From assembly GCF_963678635.1 (NCBI RefSeq), contig NC_087066.1, positions 17,545,275 through 17,609,274 on the forward strand: a stretch of 64,000 nucleotides of DNA, read 5' to 3'. Of the stretch, positions 23,165 through 33,640 are shown piece after piece (the first letter of the stretch is position 1; each line of letters opens with the position of its first letter). A model generated the notes under the pieces. It was not told the DNA's origin and did no database searches. It worked only from the letters and a program-made list of their open reading frames with translations. Source of the DNA: Symsagittifera roscoffensis (lineage: Eukaryota; Xenacoelomorpha; Acoela; Convolutidae). The translations under genes were made by a program, and so were the position numbers.

Positions 23165-24316
23165 GGTAACTTGCACTTTTGGAATCAAAAATTCAAAAAC
23201 CTGCAAAAAAATTGATTGCTTTTTACTTTTTTTTCTAGTAATTTTTCTTCAAAACTGTTTTACAATTTGCGTAATTTACTATGACTGTCGAATATAATTA
23301 AGCTCTAGTTTTCGTTAAGATCCTTCTATCACACCGCGCCGAAAAACGACCCTAGTTTGAAAAAAAAGATATGTTGTATTTTTCAAGCCTCTGGTCGGAA
23401 CATTCTGTGCTACTTGCACAGTAACCGGCTATCCTTGTTTCTTTTAGAAAAGTGTTCCTAGTTGTCATGAAAGGGCCCGGATGTTTTTTTTTACAGAGGA
23501 TGAAGTTGAAAAGAGGAGTCAGTCCTCATATACGCTATCGCTTGAATATTTTTTTCGTTGCATTGAATATGCTCTCATTATCTACACAGGGAAGATGATT
23601 ATACCCCATCGCCAACAAAAAAAAGTGTTTTTTTAAAGAAAATTTACGGGAGCAAAAGTGAATTTCGGTACGTGACCGCTATTGGGAACGTTTGCTTGAA
23701 ACTTGTTCCTTTAACCTTTTTCGATTTTTTTTGGTTTAAATTTGGAAAAAAAATTCGGCGTTTTGGGCGTCGGCATTCATTCCGCAAGTATAATTCCCTT
23801 ATATATTTTTTCTGATCTTAGTCAAGTCAACATTCGATGAGCTCCTTTAAAGAAACATAAAAGAACTTCACCGGTTCAAAGTTTTTCTGGAGACTCCTGG
23901 TCAGAATTTGTAGAATTAAATACTACATTTTTTTAAGGCGAGCAATTTTCATAAATTTTTAGAAATTAGGTCAAAATCAGGGTTTAAAAGAAATTAATTG
24001 AGTTTGATTACCCTTGCGATAAGCAAGGTTATTGCAATCGGGTACTAGGCTTTTTTTCACGTAAACAACTTTGTTCACAGGACTCATCTGGACTCGTGGT
24101 ACCTTGGCTCATAATGAATTAAAATTTCTTGGTGTTTCCTGCACACTTAGCCAGGAGGTAACTAATACGCTTGGGACGCCAAAGGTCTCGGGTTCGAATC
24201 TGACTAGGACCTGTTTTTTTAAACGTTAAATATTCCAGTTTAAAAAAATCGGCCTATTATTTGTCTGCATATGTTTCGTCGGCTTAGTTATTAGATCTAT
24301 GAATCGTTTTTTTTGC
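23165..24316 (+). repeat. 1.15-kb tandem duplication A, copy 1
   Basis: It is repeated immediately downstream with only a few differences (a 2-base T-run length change and scattered substitutions). The unit contains the head of a SINE-like element (24011-24030 hairpin, B-box-like GGGTTCGAATC near 24190). Confidence 0.9.
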
Positions 24317-25471
24317 GGTAACTTGCACTTTTGGAATCAAAAATTCAAAAACCTGCAAAAAAATTGATTGCTTTTTACTTTTTTTTCTAGTAATTTTTCT
24401 TCAAAACTGTTTTACAATTTGCGTAATTTACTATGACTGTCGAATATAATTAAGCTCTAGTTTTCGTTAAGATCCTTCTATCACACCGCGCCGAAAAACG
24501 ACCCTAGTTTGAAAAAAAAGATATGTTGTATTTTTCAAGCCTCTGGTCGGAACATTCTGTGCTACTTGCACAGTAACCGGCTATCCTTGTTTCTTTTAGA
24601 AAAGTGTTCCTAGTTGTCATGAAAGGGCCCGGATGTTTTTTTTTACAGAGGATGAAGTTGAAAAGAGGAGTCAGTCCTCATATACGCTATCGCTTGAATA
24701 TTTTTTTCGTTGCATTGAATATGCTCTCATTATCTACACAGGGAAGATGATTATACCCCATCGCCAACAAAAAAAAGTGTTTTTTTTTAAAGAAAATTTA
24801 CGGGAGCAAAAGTGAATTTCGGTACGTGACCGCAATTGGGAACGTTTGCTTGAAACTTGTTCCTTTAACCTTTTTCGATTTTTTTTGGTTCAAATTTGGA
24901 AAAAAAATTCGGCGTTTTGGGCGTCGGCATTCATTCCGCAAGTATAATTCCCTTATATATTTTTTCTGATCTTAGTCAAGTTAACATTCGATGAGCTCCT
25001 TTAAAGAAACATAAAAGAACTTCACCGGTTCAAAGTTTTTCTGGAGACTCCTGGTCAGAATTTGTAGAATTAAATACTACATTTTTTTAAGGCGAGCAAT
25101 TTTCATAAATTTTTAGAAATTAGGTCAAAATCAGGGTTTAAAAGAAATTAATTGAGTTTGATTACCCTTGCGATAAGCAAGGTTATTGCAATCGGGTACT
25201 AGGCTTTTTTTTCACGTAAACAACTTTGTTCACAGGACTCATCTGGACTCGTGGTACCTTGGCTCATAATGAATTAAAATTTCTTGGTGTTTCCTGCACA
25301 CTTAGCCAGGAGGTAACTAATACGCTTGGGACGCCAAAGGTCTCGGGTTCGAATCTGACTAGGACCTGTTTTTTTAAACGTTAAATATTCCAGTTTAAAA
25401 AAATCGGCCTATTATTTGTCTGCATATGTTTCGTCGGCTTAGTTATTAGATCTATGAATCGTTTTTTTTGC
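24317..25471 (+). repeat. 1.15-kb tandem duplication A, copy 2
   Basis: Second copy, offset by about 1152 bases. Near-identity points to a very recent duplication or to an assembly duplication. Confidence 0.9.
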
Positions 25472-25955
25472 GGTAAACAATGTTCATTGTAATTGCTTTA
25501 AGTTTTTTGGCGTTTTAAAAATCAGGCCGAATCGAAATTTGTGTTTAATACTGGTTGTAATTTTACCAACTCGATTTGTCAATTTTTTTTTTAATTTTTG
25601 CCTTTTTTATCGGGTTAATAAGTTTTGGCTTACTTTATATCGACCTAGTGGCCTCTTATTGCGTCTTTCCGGGGTCTAAAAAAGTTTGTGTGTGTGTGTG
25701 CTCTGAAGGGAAAAATTTATTAGCTTAGAATTTTTTTTGATTTTTTTCGACATGAAAGGTTTCTGCTCAAGTATTTTCGATTTTGTTACCACGTGATAAT
25801 TATAACTTCAAATTCGATCTGGCGTAGAGGTGACATAATTTTTAGTTGACAAAAACGATTTCTTTGATTTTTTTTTCTTCAGATTTTTCCGTTTGATTTT
25901 CATCAAATTTGTATCGCAAGTGATGCGAAGCCCAGCTTCGCCTCTGTGTATTAAA
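25158..25955 (+). repeat. SINE-like element, most complete copy
   Basis: Starts with CCTTGC-GATAA-GCAAGG, then GGGTACTAGGC and CACGTAAACAACTTTG, a tRNA-like region with GGGTTCGAATC, a GGCTTAGT-containing body, and the 3' hairpin GCGAAGC-CCA-GCTTCGC followed by CTCTGTGT near 25929-25955. The first part lies inside duplication A copy 2. Confidence 0.6.
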
Positions 25956-26005
25956 AGTTTTCTTTAGCGTCAGTTTCGAATAAAAGTAATTTAATATGTT
26001 CCTGT

Positions 26006-26720
26006 TTGATAAAAACAAGTATTATGAAAAAGTTATCGGGATCGGGTTTTTCTATTTTTTTGAAAAATTTTTTTGAGAAGCTTTTTCAAAAAATTTGGTT
26101 TTTCTCAAAAACTGCTGTCGACTTTCAAAAAAGTGTTGGCTATGGGAAGTCCGCCCTCTACCCTCTGTGTCTGCATAATTCTGTAGGCTTTTTTTTACAT
26201 TGCTACACTTTTTACAGCCTTCGAAAAAGTGTGTGGGTTGAATTTTTGAGCCATATTTTCGGATTTTTCACATTTGCTCAAAAAACTACCCTCTCAAATC
26301 TGAGATTTTGGGTTCAAAAGATCCCCTGCGTTAGTGGCTACGCCCATTTTTTTACACAAAAAGTTATGTCCCTCAGAAAAGTCAAGTTTTCGATTTTTTT
26401 GACCGTTTTTCAAATTTTTGTTTTTTTTCCTCGAAAACTACCCTCCCGAATCTGAGATAATGTTTTCAATGGTTAGAAAGAGTTGTGTGAAGCTTCCTGC
26501 ATATACAGTTACGCCCAATTTTTTCATATAAAGTTTGTGACCGTCGGAAAAGCTTTTATTTCATGTCCGTTTTTTGTAACTTTTTGACTTCTCGAAAAGA
26601 AATCTATCTGATATCAAGGGTTTAATGGCAACAGGTTGTGAGAAGCCTCCGAGCATAACATGCTACGACTTAAAATTCGAACAAAAAATTTATCTTTCTG
26701 AGAAAATTTCAAAATAAAAA
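26006..26720 (+). repeat. Degenerate tandem repeat family (AAAACTACC type)
   Basis: Loose head-to-tail units of roughly 100-190 bases, each containing a TCAAAAACTACCCTC-like core followed by AATCTGAGAT and a GGGTTC- or GGTTT-like segment. The same family appears at about 41900-42250 and 56850-57850. A frame of 149 codons is open at 26006-26455 but is low-complexity and not considered coding. Confidence 0.55.
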
Positions 26721-27104
26721 TTTTCACTCATTTTAATAGAGCAACAACTAAGCTATTCGGAGCAGCCCAATTTTTAAATTTTCGAAAGAACCTACTTCAT
26801 CCCGCATCAGTACAAATTCAAAATTTTCAAACAAGTACCTCCAGCTTTAGCTGGCCCTCTAGTGTTTTTTGTATAGTCTTTAAATATTTCTGAATGTAGG
26901 GTTTGTTTTGTGCTCTGCTTCAAGATGCTTCATAGCTGAACTTAAATCGTTTTTATTATAATGCGCACTTCGTGGAGAAACTGTTTTTTCCTCGTTTTTA
27001 TCAACATTGTGTCTGAGATGAAGTTTTTTCACAAGTGATCATGTTCTCGTGTTGTGACATTACGGGACGGTTTACATAGTGAGCGACATTGAAATTATCA
27101 TGTT

Positions 27105-27602
27105 AAGAGTAATGAACGTAGTGAAGACTCTTATATAGGTCTTGCTGATTTTTTTTTGTTTTTTTTTCCAAGAAGTCTTAAAATGCTTTAATAACTACAG
27201 ATGCATTATCGCAACACATTGATGCATTTATGAATGCACTTAAATATTTATGCGTTTTTTGAGTTAATTTGAAATTCATCTGCTGAAAGGGACCTAAATA
27301 GCACTCTCCAAATACGAACGTGGAAATTGCGCGAAGAACGCGAACGATTTCTAGTTTCGAAAGTGGAATCTAATTTTTAGATTTACAGCAGAGTAAAAAC
27401 TTTAGTTGTTGATCCAGTTTTCTCTAGTTGGGTTGATGTTTTTAAAAAAGCGCCAATCATAAATTGTTCTAGAAGTTCACAGAGCTTCAAGGGAATCATC
27501 TTTATTCGAATTTCGAAAGTTGAGATTTTTTAAAGCAAGTCAGTGTTTTTTTAAATGTTTACTTGCGTTCATTACTCTTTTCCAATCTTCGATTGGCTAT
27601 GT
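27105..27602 (+). mobile_element. MITE-like element, copy 2, with 14-bp TIRs
   Basis: AAGAGTAATGAACG at 27105-27118 and its exact reverse complement at 27566-27579 form the terminal inverted repeats, followed by CCAATC-TTC-GATTGG at 27582-27596. The interior is closely related to copy 1, but this copy is about 100 bases longer. Confidence 0.7.
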
Positions 27603-28798
27603 TATACATTTGTTCTCTTTTTTCTTTTTGTTTCGGCGCATTCAATTGGCTGGGTTTGCGTTTTTTTTTTCAGTTGTTCTATATAAGTAGGCTTAAAAGC
27701 TGAAATATAAAACTTGAACATTGACATTGAAATTTAGTTCAAATAATTTCAAAAATCAATACATTTGATTATAAAATAGGGCTTGGAAGGGGATAGACAA
27801 AAGGCGCAATGCGCGCCTGATGAATGTTTACCCGATAGTCGATTAACGTGAGAAAAGTTCACAAGTGAATCACAAGTTCACAAGTGAAAATTGGAGCGCT
27901 TACTTGTTAGTTCTTTAAAAGACCCTTGATATATCAACAAAAGAAAAAAAATGTGAAAAAATATATGAATAGAAGTTGAAGTTCTCTACAAGTATTTTTT
28001 TCCCTTCCCTAAAAGCCCTTTGATGAAATATATGTAAAGAGATATAGAGATATAGTTTTTTTCACATTGTCATGTTTTTGGCTGGAATATTTTTTTATCG
28101 TTAAGATGCCCCGACTCGCCTCAGTGTAACTTTTTTTGGTAAAATGACAGTGTTTGGAGCATTGTATGCTACTTGGACAGAGCTGGCTATTACTTGTTCA
28201 GAAAAAATTCCTGCTTTTAATTTATTTCCTCTCTCTAGTATCTTGTGAAAACAAATCTAGACTTGATTTCACCTTTTTTTCGAAGGGAGTTTATTTTGAA
28301 GCATCGGGATGATTAAGAACGGATCCAGTTTTTGTTGTGACCACTTTACGGAGCTCGAAGAAATGTTCTGGAATTATTTCAGTTGCTTCAAAAGTTATCC
28401 AAATGGCTGTTTCAATATCGCAGTTCCGAGAGAAACAGATATTTTCCCGTTTTTTCAGCTTAATTTTTCACATGAACAGTGAAAGAGCGAGAAGTTTTGG
28501 TCTTACAATCTGATTTTTTATTTGTATTTGAATCTTTCTAAAGCTATTTTTGTCCTATTTTTGAAGCGTAGCACGATCCTCTCATACCCAAGAAAACAGT
28601 ATAAAGTTTTGGACACATTAGTTATTCTATCAAGAGTACACAATAAAACCTCAATAAATTTAAGAGCTTTAAGCTACAGCTTGTCTTAATAAACTCACTT
28701 TCTGAAGTTATCCCTTATAAATCAGTAGTTTTTATTTTTTTTTTCGAGTTCAAGTAACCTTTTCGAACTATTTTTAGTTTGTTTCATCGGGTTCCTTT

Positions 28799-28912
28799 TA
28801 TATAGGGCAAGCAAGAGTACTGATTAAAGATATGTTCACTCCCAAATACGCCAGTCTGTCCGAATTAGGGAGTGAACATATCTTTAATCAGTACTCTTGC
28901 TTGCCCTATATA
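28799..28912. repeat. Perfect 45-bp inverted repeat (hairpin)
   Basis: The arms 28799-28843 and 28868-28912 are exact reverse complements over 45 bases, separated by a 24-base spacer. A transcript would fold into a long perfect stem. It lies 430 bases upstream of the CCP5 start codon. Candidates are a foldback element, a hairpin-RNA source or an assembly artefact. Confidence 0.95.
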
Positions 28913-28983
28913 ATTCGCCAATGTTTTGCATTCATGCTAATTTGCGTCTGAAAACCTGCGTAACTAGTTTGCTGACAGTAATG

Positions 28984-29113
28984 CAAGAATAAGAAGTTAA
29001 AGTCACATTTTCGTATAGTTTTTTTTTTGAGCGTACAAGAATAAGCGTACAAGAATAAGAAGTTTGAGCGTACAAGAATAAGAAGTTAAAGTCACATTTT
29101 CGTATAGTTTTTC
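28984..29113 (+). repeat. Short tandem repeat cluster upstream of CCP5
   Basis: Overlapping repeats of GAGCGTACAAGAATAAG, flanked by two copies of AAGAAGTTAAAGTCACATTT followed by TCGTATAG. Probably a recent slippage product. Confidence 0.75.
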
Positions 29114-29341
29114 AGGAAAGTTTGGTTTTGTGTCTTTGGAAGATTTTAAGTTACTACGAAATGTCAGGCGTTTTCTTCTTAAGTCTATTTGCATTCAGCA
29201 GCATTTGAAAAAGCAGAGTTTGATCTGTTTTATTGTTCTGAAGCTTCTATAAATTGATGGCAATATGATTCTTTATGGGCTTGTTATTGTCAGGGTGTTA
29301 ATCAGATAAAGGTATCTAGTAATTTGAAATTTTTTTTTCAG

Positions 29342-29670
29342 ATGAGTGAGTTCCGTATAGGAGGTCTTCTGTTCACTTCCAAATTCGACTCAGGCAACTT
29401 AGCTCACGTAGAAAAGGTTCAACAAAGTTCAATCAACACCTTATCGGGTGGAGACCACGAGTATGTTTCATCCAACCCAACCTCATCTAACAACACAAAC
29501 AACCCCGGTTCGAATCCTACAGGGACCGCCGGAGATCAGACGTCGCCATTGCGTAATGCGCCTCAGCAGCACCCATCAGGCGGTGCATTCTCGAGCACCG
29601 TGCCAGACCTGGAAGTGAACTGCTGGACCAGAAGGGACGCTGCTGGAACCGAGTTCGAAAATGGAAATAG
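29342..29670 (+). CDS. AGBL5: CCP5 (AGBL5) exon 1: N-terminal domain
   Basis: CCP5 is a cytosolic M14 zinc carboxypeptidase that removes branch-point glutamates from polyglutamylated tubulin in cilia and cytoplasm. The ATG follows directly on a T-run plus CAG acceptor, so the mature mRNA begins near the ATG after cis- or trans-splicing. The start [11 protein letters not shown], then [14 protein letters not shown] and TEFENGNR, are typical of the family's N-terminal beta-sandwich. An Asn/Ser/Pro-rich insertion (residues about 42-88) is longer than in human CCP5. The exon ends after two bases of an Arg codon, with donor AG|GTCCGT. The 16 exons found give at least 1171 residues, against roughly 890 in human, mostly through a low-complexity C-terminus. 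Confidence 0.93.
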
Positions 29671-30180
29671 GTCCGTAGAGTGTTTTTAGAAGTCTAACGT
29701 AAATGGTGTCTAACTTATCCGAGGTCTTGCAATAATATCATCAGGCGTACGAAAGCAGCAGCCGCATAGTTAACCAGATAAAACATGGAATTCCGGACGA
29801 TTTTTGTTATGTTCTGTTTGTGCGAGTTAAATAACCTTCAGTTTGTTGTGAATGATATTAAAATTTAAAATCATTTTCGAGTAGCATCAAACATTTATTT
29901 TTTTGGCAATATGACAGGCTAGTTTTTTAAAATTGTAATTTGATTCTGCATTTATCTGAATCCTCAAAATGCACTCTGATCGTCTTCCGCTTAAAGCCAT
30001 TGCATTCATATTTCTATTTTTCGGGTTTTTTGAATAAGGTGACAATCCACATTCGATCAAAATGGGGGGACTGTTCGCAACTAGTGACGAGTAGTAGTTT
30101 CTCGTAAATTTTCGAATCAAAAATTTGTCAAAATTAAACAGTTCTGCTGGATTAAGGTCCTTGGTTTTGTTGTATTATAG

Positions 30181-30352
30181 GACCTGGTTCTACTTTGCAG
30201 TGAAGGGTGCGCCTTCGGGAAAGTATGTGAAGATGAACATGATGAATCTGAACAGACAGTTCCGACTGTTCCAGCAGGGCATGTGTCCAGTCTACAGAGT
30301 GCTGCCACAGAAGCCAAACTGGGACAGAATCAGAGAGAAACCAACATACATG
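30181..30352 (+). CDS. AGBL5: CCP5 exon 2: N-terminal domain
   Basis: Acceptor TATTATAG at 30173-30180, donor ATG|GTGAGT. It reads TWFYFAVKGAPSGKYVK, then MNLNRQFRLFQQGM and RIREKPTY, matching the conserved CCP N-domain. Phase 2 in, phase 0 out. Confidence 0.92.
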
Positions 30353-30514
30353 GTGAGTCTATCTAGCCTGTACAGGAAATTGGACCCTACTCTATTTTTG
30401 AAATATCCAATTTCACCAAGATGATCGGGTGTTCAAAGTACTTGAGGTCTTTCCTCTTGTAAATGTTATCTAAGCTTACGCTAGGAACGCGTTTGCTCAT
30501 TTTAATTAACGTTT

Positions 30515-31120
30515 TATTACCATTGCGATAAGCTAGGGTATTGCAACAGGGTACTTTTTTTCTCGTAAATAACTAGCGTGGTTGGAGTATATGAACTGCA
30601 TATGTGTTGTGGGTGAACGCTGAGTATTGCCAAGTAACTTTTATCTGTGCCGAAAGTTTTTGGTAAATTTTCGGCACAGTTTGGTCCGCTTAGTATCTTT
30701 CGGTTTATTTTCCTAATGTTTTTATTCCATTATTTTTCGTGGCTTTTGTATTTCAGCGGTTTAAATCTAACGCGATTTTTTTTGAAAAACCACAAGCCAT
30801 CGAAAGAAAACTTGAAAAAAAACTAAGCTTTACAAATTCTTTTTATAATTTTAAAATCATTTTTCGGGTTTTGAGTTCGTTTATTAACGTTAGTCGCTAA
30901 CATTGTAATACTACAAAAAACTTGAAATATTTGCTCACCTTACCTCAAAGTATATCAAGCTTGAAGTAACAGTTTGGCCTGTTTAGTTTGCAGGTAACCT
31001 TCATGCTTGAGATGACAAATATATTGGGTTCGATACTGGCCAGGAGCTGATTTTGTGATAAAATCGTTTTTTTTTTGGGAGATAATTAAATACCGGACTT
31101 TGTTTGTCAGCTTCCGTAAC
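30515..31120 (+). repeat. SINE-like element, diverged
   Basis: The head reads ATTGCGATAAGCTAGGGT then TATTGCAACAGGGTAC; a tRNA-like segment with TTGGGTTCGATACTGG lies near 31028-31043. Confidence 0.45.
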
Positions 31121-32500
31121 AAATCATTCAATTTTCTTCTGGCTGAATCAAATTTTGTAAGAATTGACAGACCTTCCGATTAGTTCCTGTAATTTACAAA
31201 TTTTATTTTGTATCAATCATTTTTTGTCTTAACGTTTTTCTGTTGAAAGTTTTATTCGGATTAAATGGTTTCGGCAAATGGGATATCGATTAAGTCACTT
31301 TATATGAGGTGATTTCATTGGCAAAAGAGATTTTAATCTAACCCGTTAAAAATTTTTCAATGTCTTCAACAACAGACAGCGTATTTTTAAGCAAGTAGCT
31401 GCAAAAACCAGCCCCATTGCTCCCAAAGAACTTCGTGGCTGGTATCATAGTCGCATTGCTATTGCTAGTAACATGAATAGAAAGGAACCCCGGAACTGAA
31501 GCTTGTACTGTTCACACTCATCAATTCAAAAGGCTTCAGTATAGGTGTGGTGTCACTACGGTGGCTGGGAACACCTCGAATGTACCACAAGCGTATCCGT
31601 TAATCACTGGAATAGCAATTTTGTGTGTGGAGCCTGCACTTGGCGCCGACCACCTGATATACACATTTCACAACATGTTCCCACCAAAGAAACAACAAGT
31701 TCCAATATCCTCCAGTTCGATGTCAACGGATTAAGAAATAAAATTGACGGAGTCATACACTTCATGAAAACGAACTACATCAAAATAGCGTTAAAAGACC
31801 CTCCTGGGTATCAAGAAGTGACTACCAACTGCCCTAAGGAGCCTAGCGAAGGCGGATGTCTTGAGTTCATCACATCATCGATGAAAACGTTAAGTTTCGC
31901 TAATTCAACCTATCCTCACTAACCATATCAGACAACCATACTGACCAGCAATGGGTATTCAAATTAAATCACGCAACTCATTTCTCAACCTGATAAACAT
32001 ACTTTCCAAAAAACTCAAGCTACCCCACAGGCTGTACGGCTTCCGTAAAACACTTATTAGACCTGAAATTGTTTCTAGTTGTCGGTGAATTTAACGCACA
32101 CAATGAGCTCTGGTGCTCTCTTATAAAACCAAGTCAAAGAGGGGATACACTTGAAATCGAAATTTGATATTTAAACTTCAGTCTTAATTGAGAAAATTTA
32201 AAAGCAGAGAAACGCACCAGCAATAATTTCAGGGAAGTAGGCTGTAATTGGTTGAGATTCACTGAGGAAACCAATGTGTTTTTAAAAGCGCGAATCTCAG
32301 GCAATGTTCTCAAGAATCAAAAAGGTTACAGAGATATCAGCGACAAAATTGCAATACAGTATATCCCACATGGCCTCATATCTGAAATGACCACTAACCG
32401 TCCTGGAGAGGCACAAACATTTATGCTTTAAAAAGACTACTTAAGAAAAGAACACCCATGTCGCCCCAACATCACAGCCCTCAGTCACAAAATAAATATT

Positions 32501-32637
32501 ATAATACAGGACAAAAAGCGCTCAAAATGGATTTCATTCCGAGAAACGTGTGACCACCGAGTACAGTTGACTGTACTCGGTGGTCACATGTTTCTCGGAA
32601 TGAAATCTATTTTTAGCGCTTATTGTCTTGTATTATA
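32501..32637. repeat. Near-perfect foldback hairpin, about 67-bp arms
   Basis: Centred on a 2-base loop at 32568-32569 (GTACAGT-TG-ACTGTAC), the arms extend outward for about 67 bases with only a few mismatches. It lies inside the decayed LINE, where one arm is probably original LINE sequence and the other an inverted copy. Confidence 0.9.
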
Positions 32638-33039
32638 TGTCAAATTTATGGTCAAAATTATGGTCAATTTTCAAATCATCTTTCCAAAAAAATCCACCAA
32701 AGAAATCTAACCACCAACAGTTTTCAATGATGGACCACGAATGCATGATAAAGTATGCGCCAAGCGCTTCAAGTAACAGTACACCCCATAAATTGACAAA
32801 GAAAAAAGAAATAATCTGCTTAAAATAATAAAGTTCACTTCAAAGTTACTAACTTCACCGCTGAAGAAGTAAAAACTGCAATTAGAAAGTGAAAAGGGCA
32901 ATGCTCTGGTCCGGATAAATCTTTGCTACCTTGAACTGCTCGGCATAACAGACATCACCTACGTCGTTAACGTATCACTAAATAACGCAATAATCGCACA
33001 TAACTGGAAGGCCGGTTCAAGTATCCCACTACATTAGAA

Positions 33040-33640
33040 GGATGTCTCGTTGTTTAAAAAGTGTTATAAACAGTATAATTTTCAACTTGATTTAAACAGG
33101 TTTTTTAGGGTCCAAGTGTTAATTAACAATTGAAAAAAATTGGAAACCTGTTGACATTTCGCATCTATTAAACTTATTTGAATTTTGTTAATCTATTTTT
33201 ATTGTTTATTTCGCTGAACCTGTAATTTTTTCCATCTGCCCGTGCAATTATTTCTCACATGCTCGCACTGCAATTGACGTTTTTACACGTGAAGCTGGCA
33301 TTTGAAGAGGGCTATAAGACCGTATCAGCCATGGCTTGGTGGAAAAGTGGAGAAAAACTTGGATATGATAAAGATTTTTTGGAATACGCTGGTACTCTTT
33401 GGTTAACGCAATTCCGTCCACCGTCGGCTTGTAACGATAATTTTCAACAATGGGTCCAACCGATAGCAAACTTCGAAGCTCTCTTGCAATCGAAAAGGCC
33501 GGAAAAATGCCTTTCCTGTTCAAACAGTTGATGTTTTCACTGTGAAAACCCATATTTAACAAAAAAATCTGTTCATTAACATGTTGTTTTCGAATATTTT
33601 ACATTTGAACAGTTAAAAAAGTCCTAACGACAAATTTTAC
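33040..33640. mobile_element. Insertion splitting the LINE reverse transcriptase
   Basis: LINE-like reading stops near 33040 (after IPLH*KDVS) and resumes near 33640. Between them is a compact region with overlapping open frames on both strands (33259-33531 + and 33248-33562 -). No family recognised and no clear terminal repeats seen. Confidence 0.4.

Larger units (their letters stand above)
19841..29341. other. PAN2-CCP5 intergenic region, no gene seen
   Basis: No ORF with coding character on either strand over 9.5 kb. It holds a G-run near 21570, SINE-like copies, a 1.15-kb tandem duplication (23165-25471), a short-repeat stretch (26000-26720), the second MITE-like copy, a perfect hairpin (28799-28912) and small tandem repeats (28984-29113). 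The CCP5 promoter should lie at its right end, but no core promoter motif is convincing. Confidence 0.7.

Noticed and set aside
26006-26455. 149-codon + strand open frame
   Set aside because: Phe/Lys-rich, low-complexity translation of T-rich repeat DNA, and starts without context; it is part of the AAAACTACC-type repeat.
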